Of a DNA stretch of 64,000 bases, positions 39,577-47,673 are shown one piece after another. The translations under genes were made by a program, and so were the position numbers. The stretch spans positions 32,340 through 96,339 of the forward strand of contig NZ_SPQG01000013.1 of assembly GCF_004944975.1 (NCBI RefSeq), read 5' to 3'. Numbering within the stretch: the stretch's first letter is position 1; every line of letters begins with the position of its first letter. The notes beneath the pieces were generated by a model that made no database searches, had not been told where the DNA came from, and saw nothing but the letters and a program-made list of their open reading frames with translations. Source of the DNA: Halorhabdus amylolytica (lineage in GTDB: Archaea; Halobacteriota; Halobacteria; Halobacteriales; Haloarculaceae).

Positions 39577-39610
39577 GAAGTAATAGATCGTAGTCCGTCC
39601 CCTGAAAAAG

Positions 39611-39689
39611 GCCTTCTCATTGGAGAAGGCACGCTGGCAGTAGCCTGCCGATGTCGTCAGGTCGCCTTCGAATTCGAGGGCATAGCGAC
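39611..39689 (-). promoter_or_regulatory. Structured leader with terminator-like hairpin before the MATE gene
   Basis: On the minus strand, three consecutive stems follow the predicted transcription start: 39685-39689 with 39661-39665 (enclosing a TCGAATTCGA palindrome), 39645-39649 with 39636-39640, and 39623-39630 with 39611-39618 (8 bp, loop of four). The last is followed by CTTTTT at 39605-39610. This is the layout of an attenuator or riboswitch, but no known class was recognised. Confidence 0.45.
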
Positions 39690-39738
39690 TTATTCCTACC
39701 AAAGATTGTTATATTTAGTATGTGATGATGACGGTGGA

Positions 39739-41526
39739 ATGGCGCTTTCAGAGCATGATACACGAACAACGCTATTCATCGTCGCGCTCGTGTTGGTGTT
39801 AGTTGGAACTGGAACAGCATACTGGGTGGAGACGGACGGCCAGACGGTAGAGGTCCGGGACGTGCAGTTCGAGGCCACCAACGGAACGATGATGAGTGGT
39901 GAATTGTACATCCCGCCCGGCGTCTCGACGGCCGACCCGGCGCCAGCGATCCTCGCAACCCACGGTTACATCAACTATCACGAGACGCAGTCTCCGTTCG
40001 CGATCGAGTACGCCAGACGTGGGTTCGTCGTGCTCTCGATCGATCAGACGGGTCACGGCGGGTCCGATCCACCGGCATTCGCTCATGGGTTCGGCGGTCC
40101 ACCGGCCCTGGAATATCTCCGGTCGTTGTCGATGGTCGACACGGACAATATCGGACTCGAAGGCCACTCGATGGGTGGATGGGCGAGCGTCGTCGCCGCG
40201 GCCGTCCACCCTGACGGCTACGAGTCGATGGTGTTAGCGGGATCCTCGACGGGATCGTTCGGCGCGCCCCCCGGGTCGCCCGAGTTCCCGCGCAACCTCG
40301 CGGTGATCTACGGGGAATACGAGGAGTTCCGGTACATGTGGGCAGTTGACAAAGCTCAGAATGTCCCGGATAGCGCGAAGCTACAGAACGTCTTCGGGAC
40401 GGATTCGACGATCCAGGAGGATGAGACCTACGGGTCTATCGAGGATGGAACAGCCCGGCGGCTGTATACGCCGGCCCGGACTCACGCTGGATTGCACCTC
40501 TCACCCACTGCGACCGCCGGTTCGATCGAGTGGTTCCAGGAGACCTTAGAAGGAGAGGATCCGTTACCGCCCGGCAACCAGACCTGGTACTTCAAAGAAC
40601 TGGGCACCCTGATCGCGATGTTTGGCGGGATCCTGTTCATGTTCCCGCTCGGGTCGGTGCTGGTCGAGCGGTACGATAGAGCGTCGGGATTCAGCCGAGA
40701 CCTCCCGGATTCAGTCGGTCTCGAAGGTGCTGGCCGGATCGGGACGGCGTTGGTCGCGTTCTTCCTCCCCATCGTCACGTACTACCACCTCCAAGGGTGG
40801 GGATCGAGTACGTTCGCGACGAGTGCCTTGCTCCCTCAGCAGATCACGACCGGCGTCGCGGTGTGGGCCAGTTTCAACGCCATCGTGATCTTGCTTGGCT
40901 TCGTCGCGTTCCACTACATGAACGAGGGGTCTTTCGCCGAACTCCGGGCGTCCTACGGCCTCGGAACAGACGATGGCCTCTGGACGATCGGGAAAGCCGC
41001 CCTCGTCAGTATCGGCATCGTCGGTGGCCTGTACCTCCTGCTGTCGATCACGGAGTACCTGACCGGACAGGGCTTTCGCTTTTGGGTCTTCGGGATCCGA
41101 CCGTTGGAGACCTTCCAGTTCTGGATCTTCCTCCGGTACCTGATTCCATTCATCGTGTTCTTCATCGCACTGGGTATCCTGCTACACGGTGAATTGCGCC
41201 CGCGCGACGGCTACGAGTCCGTCCGCAGGGAAATAGCAACCAACTGGGCACTCGTGGGCGGGCCGTTCGTGCTGTTGCTTACCGTCCAGTACGGGACGCT
41301 GTTCACAACTGGCTACCTGATGGACAACTTCCTGACGGCTGGCGTCGACCTGCTGACTATCGTTGCCTTCCAGTTCCTGGTATTGCTGTCGATCGTCCCG
41401 CTGGTTTCGACGTATTTCTTCCGGAAGACGGGGCGCATCTGGACAGGCGCGTTCACGAACGCGCTGTTCGTCACCTGGGTCATCGTTGCCGGGACGGCGA
41501 CACACCACCCGATCGCGATCTTCTGA
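39739..41526 (+). CDS. Membrane-embedded alpha/beta hydrolase
   Basis: 595 aa from ATG 39739, probably a leaderless message since a TATA box (TTATATTTAG) lies 20-29 bases upstream. One N-terminal membrane segment (residues 10-28) is followed by an extracellular alpha/beta-hydrolase domain: oxyanion region ATHGYINYHETQ, nucleophile elbow GLEGHSMGGWAS (Ser about residue 150), and a probable catalytic His in TPARTHAGLHLSPTAT. The C-terminal half has about seven further membrane segments. Substrate unknown. It shares its promoter region with the divergent MATE gene. Confidence 0.85.
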   Translation: MALSEHDTRTTLFIVALVLVLVGTGTAYWVETDGQTVEVRDVQFEATNGTMMSGELYIPPGVSTADPAPAILATHGYINYHETQSPFAIEYARRGFVVLSIDQTGHGGSDPPAFAHGFGGPPALEYLRSLSMVDTDNIGLEGHSMGGWASVVAAAVHPDGYESMVLAGSSTGSFGAPPGSPEFPRNLAVIYGEYEEFRYMWAVDKAQNVPDSAKLQNVFGTDSTIQEDETYGSIEDGTARRLYTPARTHAGLHLSPTATAGSIEWFQETLEGEDPLPPGNQTWYFKELGTLIAMFGGILFMFPLGSVLVERYDRASGFSRDLPDSVGLEGAGRIGTALVAFFLPIVTYYHLQGWGSSTFATSALLPQQITTGVAVWASFNAIVILLGFVAFHYMNEGSFAELRASYGLGTDDGLWTIGKAALVSIGIVGGLYLLLSITEYLTGQGFRFWVFGIRPLETFQFWIFLRYLIPFIVFFIALGILLHGELRPRDGYESVRREIATNWALVGGPFVLLLTVQYGTLFTTGYLMDNFLTAGVDLLTIVAFQFLVLLSIVPLVSTYFFRKTGRIWTGAFTNALFVTWVIVAGTATHHPIAIF

Positions 41527-41594
41527 TCGGTCGCTTGCCGACTCAATCCCGGCATCTCCCGCGATGGCGCGCCGCAATCGGTCCGCCTCGGTAG

Positions 41595-43241
41595 TCACGC
41601 CCGTTTCCGATCGGAATCGAAGGAGATGTCCAGTTCGTCGAGTTTCTCGGCCCACTCCTCGCGTTTTTCCTGGTGGGTTTCGAGGAACTCCGCCATCAGT
41701 TCGGCGGCCTGCTCCTTGCAGCCCCCACAGAGCCGTTCGCCACCGGCACACTCCTCGTAGACCGTCGTCGCGAGTTCGTCGTCATCATCTGCGAGCAGAT
41801 AGGCGTACAGCTCGTAGACCGGACATTCGTCGGGTTCTCCGCCGAGTTCGCGCTGTTCCTCCGCGGTCTCGCGCCCACCCGTCGTCGCCGCCCGGACTTT
41901 GTCGTAGCCGTCCTCCGGGTCGTCAAGCAGAGAGATATGACTCGCCGGCACGGAGGAAGACATCTTCCCACCGGTGAGGCCAGTCATGAAGCGGTGATAG
42001 ATCGAAGAGGGAGCCAGAAAGCCGTATCCGCCGTGATCGAGTTCGACCGTGCGAGCGAGTTCCTCGGCGGCCGCTCGATCCAGTTCGAATGCGTCGATGT
42101 GTTCGTCGTAGACGCGCTTCTCGCCGTCGATGGCCTCGATCAGCGCCTCGAAGGCTTCCTCGGTGGCGTTGCGGTCGAGGAACCGGACCCGGGGCCGAAG
42201 TGGTTCCTTGCCGGTCTCTCGGAGCATCGTGATGACCCGATCGACCGCCATCGTGTCGGGATCAGTGGCGTCCCGGTCCCGCCCGTTGTCGAGGTAGGTG
42301 GCGGCGTCACCACACCGAACGGTCTGGTCAGGGTGTTGCTCGGAGAGCGTCTCGTAAGCCTCGGCGATGAGTTGGCGTTCCTCGTCGTCGGTCTCGAAGG
42401 AAGCGTAAGCCTCGGTGACGCCGAAATATCGCATCCGGGCGGCCACGTCCCGCGCCAGGCGCATGTGGGGATCCTGGTCCGGGCCGACGGGGATGACGGT
42501 CGGTTTCGGCTCGTCGAGTTGCGGGTAGAGGATGTCGGCGATCTGTGTCACGACGCTTTGCATGTGGCTGACGTCGGTCTCGCCGTCGAAACCGTAGATC
42601 CCCTGGAACTCGGCGAAGCGCGCTTCCGCGCCGAGTTCGAACGCCAGATCCTGCAGTTCGCGGTTAGCCGACTGCCGATAGAGGGTTCCCTCCTCCGGAT
42701 CGAAGCCAAGCGCGAGCAGCGAGAGAATGTAGTCCCTGGCGTGTTCGTCGATCTCCTCCCACGTGAGGCCACGGGCGGCGTGGGCCTCCAGATCGGCAAT
42801 GAGTCCGTAGGCGTCCCCGCCCTGGCGTTGGTGCCAGATGATCTCGTCGAAGACGAGTTTGTGGCCGATATGGGGGTCTCCGGTGGGCATGAAGCCCGAG
42901 AGTACGGCGAAGGGGTCGTCCTCGCGCATGGCCCGGGCGACCGGTCGGTAATCGCGGTGACCGAAGATGACCCCGCGGCGCATCAGGTAGTGGGGATCGG
43001 GCACTTCCGGGAGCACTTCGTCGAACTCCTCGATGCCGAACTCCTCGAAGAGGTTGCGGTAGTCGGCGACCGTCGAGGAGCCCCACGGATCCAGCGTCGT
43101 GTCGTCAGCCCCCTCGGCTCGCGTTCCGCCGTCGGTGCGCGTTTCAGAGTTAGTCGGCTCACGTCCTCGGTCGGCTGTCTGTTCGTCGTCTGTCGGGTCG
43201 CAATCGGTCAGTTCGTCGTCGATGTGTGTGTCTCGCGTCAT
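41595..43241 (-). CDS. trpS: Tryptophan--tRNA ligase
   Basis: 548 aa from ATG 43241. Class I synthetase with PTGDPHIGHKLVFDE (HIGH motif, about residue 115), QRQGGDAYGLIADLEAH and GGKMSSSVPASHISL (KMSSS motif, about residue 420). An acidic, low-complexity N-terminal extension of about 60 residues (DELTDCDPTDDEQTADRG) is usual in haloarchaea. endA lies upstream on the same strand across a 375-base gap that holds a predicted promoter and a short leader ORF. Confidence 0.96.
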   Translation of the reverse strand: MTRDTHIDDELTDCDPTDDEQTADRGREPTNSETRTDGGTRAEGADDTTLDPWGSSTVADYRNLFEEFGIEEFDEVLPEVPDPHYLMRRGVIFGHRDYRPVARAMREDDPFAVLSGFMPTGDPHIGHKLVFDEIIWHQRQGGDAYGLIADLEAHAARGLTWEEIDEHARDYILSLLALGFDPEEGTLYRQSANRELQDLAFELGAEARFAEFQGIYGFDGETDVSHMQSVVTQIADILYPQLDEPKPTVIPVGPDQDPHMRLARDVAARMRYFGVTEAYASFETDDEERQLIAEAYETLSEQHPDQTVRCGDAATYLDNGRDRDATDPDTMAVDRVITMLRETGKEPLRPRVRFLDRNATEEAFEALIEAIDGEKRVYDEHIDAFELDRAAAEELARTVELDHGGYGFLAPSSIYHRFMTGLTGGKMSSSVPASHISLLDDPEDGYDKVRAATTGGRETAEEQRELGGEPDECPVYELYAYLLADDDDELATTVYEECAGGERLCGGCKEQAAELMAEFLETHQEKREEWAEKLDELDISFDSDRKRA

Positions 43242-43320
43242 TGCTATCGTACTTGTGTGGTCGAATCCCGAAGCCACCGGGCCGAGAAAGCGGAGTGAGC
43301 ATCGCCCGCCGGGCGGCGAG

Positions 43321-43401
43321 TTAGGCCCGCCAGCCGGGGACGGCGACACTGTCCACTTCCCGGGGGTGCCAGCGACGGACGTCGGGAGAAGTGGACGCCA
43401 T
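43321..43401 (-). CDS. Putative 26-aa Trp-containing leader peptide upstream of trpS
   Basis: ATG 43401 to TAA 43321-43323, encoding a 26-residue peptide with two Trp codons, in RRWHPREV (residue 11) and PGWRA (residue 24). It follows a TATA-like AGTTAAAC near 43427 and a purine-rich GGTGGAG, and ends 79 bases before the trpS start. An 11-bp inverted repeat (43384-43396 with 43351-43361) lies inside it, and GC-rich stems cover its stop. The arrangement is that of an attenuation leader; there is no proof that it is translated. Confidence 0.35.
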   Translation of the reverse strand: MASTSPDVRRWHPREVDSVAVPGWRA

Positions 43402-43616
43402 GTGCGTACGTCTCCACCAGCAGGGGTTTAACTGTTGTGAGACGACACGCCCGAGAGTAAATCGAAGCTCAGCGAAACGACTCGACGAGCAAGACAACGC
43501 CAGTAAGCCAATATGTCCGGTTGTAGAAACATATGACTCGGTGATCCGTAGCAATCGTATGAACGAAACGAGTCCGGACGACCAGTGACGCGAGGACGGA
43601 CGGCCGTTCAGCGCGT

Positions 43617-44663
43617 CTACGGTGTCAATCGACCGACTTCGAGCCACTCGATGCGGGGCTCACTGCTGGCGTCAGCGTCGGTCACCAGCGCGAAGACCAT
43701 CCGCTTGCGCACGCCGTGGGCCAGTCGGACGTCCAGCGCGAGATCGCGCGGGGTAAAGGCGTGATCGGCGGGCAATACGCGAACGAGTAACTCGGAGTGA
43801 CCCAGCGAGTCGACGCTCTCGACGTCGGCGTACGTCCGGAAGTCCGCGCCGAACTTGTAGCCCGTCTTGGGGACGACCCCCCGGTCCCGGAGTGTCCGAT
43901 ACACCGCCAGCCGGCGATCGAAGCGCTCGCCTTCGACCTCGCGACCGCACTCGACGATCGCGTCTGCGCCACCCTGCACGTCGAGCACACCCCGACCGGC
44001 CAGTGCGGCGGCCTCGACCAGCGAGAGTTGCAGGGGCTTGCCAGTCTCGTCGTCCAGTGGCTGTCCGTAGAACCCCTTGTGATAGAGTGCTTCGGGCGGA
44101 TCCCAGACCAACACGCGATCGCCAAGCAGGTCGGCCCCGACGCCGGTCGGCAGGTCGACCGTCGTCGACCCCTCGATGTCGGGGTGGGCGGTTTCGAGGT
44201 AGGTGATCGCCGACTCCTCGTCGACGACGGCCAGGACGGTATCCCCCAGCGACGCCGCGGAGACGTCTGTTCGCTCGCTTTCCGCTCGCACGCGATAGGC
44301 AACGGCGTCGTCCCAGGGTCCCTGCCCACGGGGATAGACGACGAAGTCCGCCCCTGCCGGATCCTCGACCCAACCCTCGCAGGCTGGTGAGAGGTAAAAC
44401 CCCCGATCCCGGAGGTCCTTGTAGACGAGGACGGCGATCTCCGAGACTGCTGCCGAGGACAGCAGGGCTCGGAAATCCAGGGAGTCGCCGCTTGCGCCGT
44501 CCCGGACGGCCTCGACGTCACCCCGGTAGAGCAAGTGGGCGGCCTCGACGGGTGCCAACACCAGTCCGCTGGCCTCCACCCGACCGTACCCACGCGAGTC
44601 GTAGAAGCGCTCGCGGGCATCGCTGCCCCCGCGGACCACCCCGTTTTCCAGGACCAGTTCCAT
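43617..44663 (-). CDS. endA: tRNA-splicing endonuclease
   Basis: 348 aa from ATG 44663. It cuts bulge-helix-bulge RNA in pre-tRNA introns and pre-rRNA, including the rrn stems in this window. Two tandem domain pairs are visible; the C-terminal half has the catalytic triad: Tyr in ADFRTYADV, His in LGHSELLVRV, Lys in HGVRKRMVFAL. The N-terminal half (residues 1-170) is a degenerate repeat, giving the two-domain form that works as a homodimer. Next to trpS, as in other haloarchaea; haloarchaeal tRNA-Trp has a large intron. Confidence 0.94.
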   Translation of the reverse strand: MELVLENGVVRGGSDARERFYDSRGYGRVEASGLVLAPVEAAHLLYRGDVEAVRDGASGDSLDFRALLSSAAVSEIAVLVYKDLRDRGFYLSPACEGWVEDPAGADFVVYPRGQGPWDDAVAYRVRAESERTDVSAASLGDTVLAVVDEESAITYLETAHPDIEGSTTVDLPTGVGADLLGDRVLVWDPPEALYHKGFYGQPLDDETGKPLQLSLVEAAALAGRGVLDVQGGADAIVECGREVEGERFDRRLAVYRTLRDRGVVPKTGYKFGADFRTYADVESVDSLGHSELLVRVLPADHAFTPRDLALDVRLAHGVRKRMVFALVTDADASSEPRIEWLEVGRLTP

Positions 44664-44767
44664 AGGTCGACGTCCCCGCGGGTGGGCAAAGGGGCTACGA
44701 TCGGCACTCGAAAACCGACGTGAGAGCCATTCCACGAGCGCCCATCAAGATTCGGCCAACACTGTTG

Positions 44768-44823
44768 TCACGGTTCGACGGGTACGGTCGTCACGGTTCG
44801 ACGGGTACGGTCGTCACGGTTCG
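44768..44823. repeat. Short tandem repeat, 23-base unit
   Basis: Two perfect copies of a 23-base unit (44768-44790 and 44791-44813) and a 10-base partial third copy. The first bases of the partial copy form the stop codon of the next minus-strand gene. Confidence 0.85.
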
Positions 44824-45569
44824 GTCCGCACTGCTGTCGAATCGTTCCGCCAAGCTTCGCAAGTCGCATCCAGACAGCGTTTACCCCCGGCGGTTTCGAA
44901 CAGCGGGAGGCCACAGACACACTCCTCTACTACGACGCCTGCCGGAAAGGCAAAGCCGGTGTCACAGTCGGGATAGTGCTCACAGCCCGCCAGCAAACCA
45001 CCCCGGCGGAGGATCCGGAGGTCACCCTCACAATTCGGACAGTCCCACTCGCGATCGAACACCTCGGTAACAGCCTCGTCCATCGATTCACACTCGCGAT
45101 CGACACAGACTTCGAACGCACGACCGCGCTCGACGCGCATCGTCGGAAGGCCACAGTCACAGTGCTCGTCGAGCACCTCGGCGTCCCCAGGCAGTCCGTG
45201 CCGGGCGTCACAGCCCGTACAGACGACGGCATCGGCGACGCGGACGAGGGCGTCCCCGCAGTCCGGACACTCGCCGACCGGCGTCCCGGCAGCGCTGGCA
45301 GGGTAGCGGCCGCTGACCGTCTCTTCGTGGATAGCGACTTCGAGGCGCTGGTCGCCGTCGATAGCCGCGAGGTGGGTGCCCTCGATGGTTACCGTCTCGG
45401 CGCGGGTGAGCCAGGCGACCGGCTGGTAGCCCTCCGCGTCGTGGACCAGGACAGTGTTGTCGGGCTTGACGACGACCAGGACCTGGCCGCGCTGTTCGTG
45501 TTCGCGGACGCGCGAGCCGTCGAAAGTGGTCGTACACTCCCCGGCGACGACGTGAATGCCATCGTGCAT
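44814..45569 (-). CDS. NucS N-terminal-like protein with topoisomerase-type C4 zinc fingers
   Basis: 251 aa. Residues 1-90 resemble the N-terminal half of endonuclease NucS (VREHEQRGQVLVVVKPDNTV, QPVAWLTRAETVTI), the DNA-binding part, without the nuclease domain. It is followed by a series of zinc modules: CPDCGDALVRVADAVVCTGC, CDCGLPTMRVERGRAFEVC, CPNCEGDLRILRRGGLLAGC and CVCGLPLFETAGGKRCLDAT. These are like the C4 fingers of topoisomerase I. A single-stranded or mismatch DNA-binding role is likely; no catalytic site is seen. Confidence 0.75.
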   Translation of the reverse strand: MHDGIHVVAGECTTTFDGSRVREHEQRGQVLVVVKPDNTVLVHDAEGYQPVAWLTRAETVTIEGTHLAAIDGDQRLEVAIHEETVSGRYPASAAGTPVGECPDCGDALVRVADAVVCTGCDARHGLPGDAEVLDEHCDCGLPTMRVERGRAFEVCVDRECESMDEAVTEVFDREWDCPNCEGDLRILRRGGLLAGCEHYPDCDTGFAFPAGVVVEECVCGLPLFETAGGKRCLDATCEAWRNDSTAVRTEP

Positions 45570-45659
45570 ACGCCCGTTGGCCGCCCCTTCCGGTATAAAC
45601 GCGCGGCCGGTGGCGTCCGAGTCCGAAGGTTCCTATCGTTGGCGCTCAACTACCCCGCC

Positions 45660-46274
45660 ATGGACGGTCGTCTCGTGGTCGTGATCGCGTTGGTCGCCCT
45701 CGCGGGCTGTTCGGGGCTGCCGGGCGGCCAGCCCGACGCGACCACAGCACCGCCCAGCGATGCCCCGGTGGTGGAATCCCCGCTCGACGGCGCGACCGCG
45801 ACGACGCTTCCGTCGGGCGATAGCTGGACGGTCACGGTCGTTGACGTGATCGACGGCGATACGATGGAAATCGAATACACGAACGGGACCCGCGAGACGA
45901 TCCGGTTGCTTGGCGTGGACACGCCCGAGCCTTACGCCGGGGTAACGCCCGCCGAGTGGGACGGGATTCCCGAGACGGCTGCCGGTCGTGCGTGGCTCGC
46001 CGGGTGGGCCGATAACGCGAGTGCGTTCGCCCAGCAGCGACTGGCCGGCCAGGACGTCCGGATCGTCACCGACGGGGCAGCGGGTCGACGCGGCGGGTAC
46101 GGACGGTTGCTCGTCTACGTGGTGATAGACGGTGAGGTCTTCGGCGAGCAATTGCTGGAAGGTGGGTACGCCCGACGCTACGAGACGGCGTTCGCTCTGT
46201 ACGGCCGGTTCAGCGACGCCGAGGCGCGAGCGCAGGCGGCCGATCGGGGCATCTGGGGGTTCGGAACGGACTGA
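45660..46274 (+). CDS. Secreted thermonuclease-like lipoprotein (SNase fold)
   Basis: 204 aa from ATG 45660. A Sec lipoprotein signal (VVVIALVALAGCSG, Cys about residue 17) and a Pro/Thr/Ala linker precede the staphylococcal nuclease domain. VVDVIDGDTMEIEY and IRLLGVDTPEPY give the Ca-binding Asp and first active-site Arg (position in RLLGVDTPE), GRLLVYVVIDGEVFGEQLLEGG gives the second Arg region, and RGIWG the end. Probably degrades extracellular nucleic acid, a source of phosphate and nucleotides. Confidence 0.9.
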   Translation: MDGRLVVVIALVALAGCSGLPGGQPDATTAPPSDAPVVESPLDGATATTLPSGDSWTVTVVDVIDGDTMEIEYTNGTRETIRLLGVDTPEPYAGVTPAEWDGIPETAAGRAWLAGWADNASAFAQQRLAGQDVRIVTDGAAGRRGGYGRLLVYVVIDGEVFGEQLLEGGYARRYETAFALYGRFSDAEARAQAADRGIWGFGTD

Positions 46275-46408
46275 TACTCGCCAGTCGAGGTCCGCTGGAG
46301 TGTCCGGCATTGGTTGTCCGCAACATCGACCCAAGACCTGTGAAAATCCGATGGGCGCATCTCAAGGCGGTGGGTGGTTTTAACCGTGCGCGGGGAGGGT
46401 CTATTGAC

Positions 46409-46984
46409 ATGTCCAGCGAGTACGACATCCACGGAATCGAACTACGCGAAAATCGCTATCGCGTCGTGCAGGCCCTGATCCGCAACAAGTACCGGGCCGA
46501 GGACGCCAACGGGAACGTCGTATTGCGGGGCAAACAGAAGATGTTCAAGATGAAAGAGGAGATACCGTTCGTCGACGCCGATGGCAACGACGTTTTCGTT
46601 GTCAAGGCGGGTAGCATCCTCGATGTCGCCGGTGACTACGTCCTCAGCGACGCCCAGACCGGCGAGGAGATCGTCATTCTCGACAACGATTACTCACTCT
46701 TCCAGGACACGTGGAAAATCCGCGACGCTCAGGACGAACGAAAACTCGCCGAGATCAACTCCAGGGGGCCAGCAGTAACGCTAGCTCGGAACCTTGTTCC
46801 CTTCGGCGGCTGGATCCCGCATCAATACGAGATCACGGACGTTGAGGGCGATCACGTCGGGCAGATCGAGGGCCAATTCTCCCTCAAAGACGAGTACGAT
46901 ATCGTCCTCGATGATACGAGTGACGTTCCCAACGAGCCGATCGTGGCCGCCGCGATGGTCATCGACGCGATCCAGGGGAACTGA
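46409..46984 (+). CDS. LURP-one-related (scramblase-like barrel) protein
   Basis: 191 aa from ATG 46409, with GGGGAGGG 10-17 bases upstream. It is a 12-strand barrel of the LOR/Tubby-like type: NKYRAEDANGNVVLRGKQ, RKLAEINSRGP and YEITDVEGDHVGQIEGQFSL, then SLKDEYDIVLDD. The family is found widely, and its role in archaea is unknown. It converges with the HAD gene of the phn operon. Confidence 0.85.
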   Translation: MSSEYDIHGIELRENRYRVVQALIRNKYRAEDANGNVVLRGKQKMFKMKEEIPFVDADGNDVFVVKAGSILDVAGDYVLSDAQTGEEIVILDNDYSLFQDTWKIRDAQDERKLAEINSRGPAVTLARNLVPFGGWIPHQYEITDVEGDHVGQIEGQFSLKDEYDIVLDDTSDVPNEPIVAAAMVIDAIQGN

Positions 46985-46995
46985 GTCGGCGTCCG

Positions 46996-47673
46996 TCACG
47001 CTTGGGCCGTGGCGCCCGAGATGACCGCAGCCAACTCCGTCAGCTCCGAGACCGTATAGGTCGGTTCGACCTGGGACGAATCCGTCGTCCCGGGGTCGCG
47101 CCGGAGGTGAACACTGTCGATCCCCGCCCGATCTGCGGCCACGATGTCGTCTGGCTTGTCGCCGACGTAGACTGCCCGAGTCGCGTCGAGATCGGAAAGC
47201 GCCGCCTCGAGGTAATCGGGTTCGGGCTTGCGCCGTGCGGCCCCAGATAGGGTCGGCGCGCGACCGTAGGCGGTGTCAAAACACTGCAGATCGTGGTGGG
47301 CCAACAGGAATGCGACGGTTGCCTGCTGGTTGTTGCTGACCAAGCCCAGTGGCACGTCGAGTCGATCAAGGGCAGTCACGTCGTCGTAGACGGGTTTGCC
47401 GCCGTTCCGAACGTGGGCTTGCTGGGCGAGACTCGCTTCGAGTTCGCGTGTGTGCCAGACTGCCTCCGGATCGTGACCGTATTCGCGGATCGTCTCGACC
47501 GGGATGGCGTCGTTGAGGACGGTCTTGCGGGCAAACTCACGATGGACATCCATCCCGAAGGATTCGAACGCCGCACAGACGGCATCGACCAAAACGTCCC
47601 TGTCCGTCGGTTCGACGATGACGCCATCCATGTCGAAGACGACGGCATCGTAGGCGATATCGACGTCACTCAT
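46996..47673 (-). CDS. HAD phosphatase, last gene of the phn operon
   Basis: 225 aa from ATG 47673, eight bases inside the preceding gene. Motif I is VVFDMDGVIVEP (catalytic Asp about residue 12), motif II is LVSNNQ, the Lys is in KPEPDY (after AARR), and motif IV is VYVGDKPDDIVAADRAG. Like beta-phosphoglucomutase or phosphoglycolate phosphatases it has a C1 helical cap. By its place at the end of the C-P lyase operon it may dephosphorylate a ribose phosphate product. It lacks the cap lysine motif of phosphonatase (PhnX), as far as I can judge. Confidence 0.85.
   Translation of the reverse strand: MSDVDIAYDAVVFDMDGVIVEPTDRDVLVDAVCAAFESFGMDVHREFARKTVLNDAIPVETIREYGHDPEAVWHTRELEASLAQQAHVRNGGKPVYDDVTALDRLDVPLGLVSNNQQATVAFLLAHHDLQCFDTAYGRAPTLSGAARRKPEPDYLEAALSDLDATRAVYVGDKPDDIVAADRAGIDSVHLRRDPGTTDSSQVEPTYTVSELTELAAVISGATAQA

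Noticed and set aside
38542-39738. A plus-strand frame of 400 codons preceding the alpha/beta hydrolase
   Set aside because: It is antisense to the MATE gene, has shadow composition, and the hydrolase has a good TATA box and ATG at 39739.
46996-47673. HAD protein as phosphonoacetaldehyde hydrolase (PhnX)
   Set aside because: The cap does not show the Schiff-base lysine context expected for PhnX, and the operon is of the C-P lyase type.
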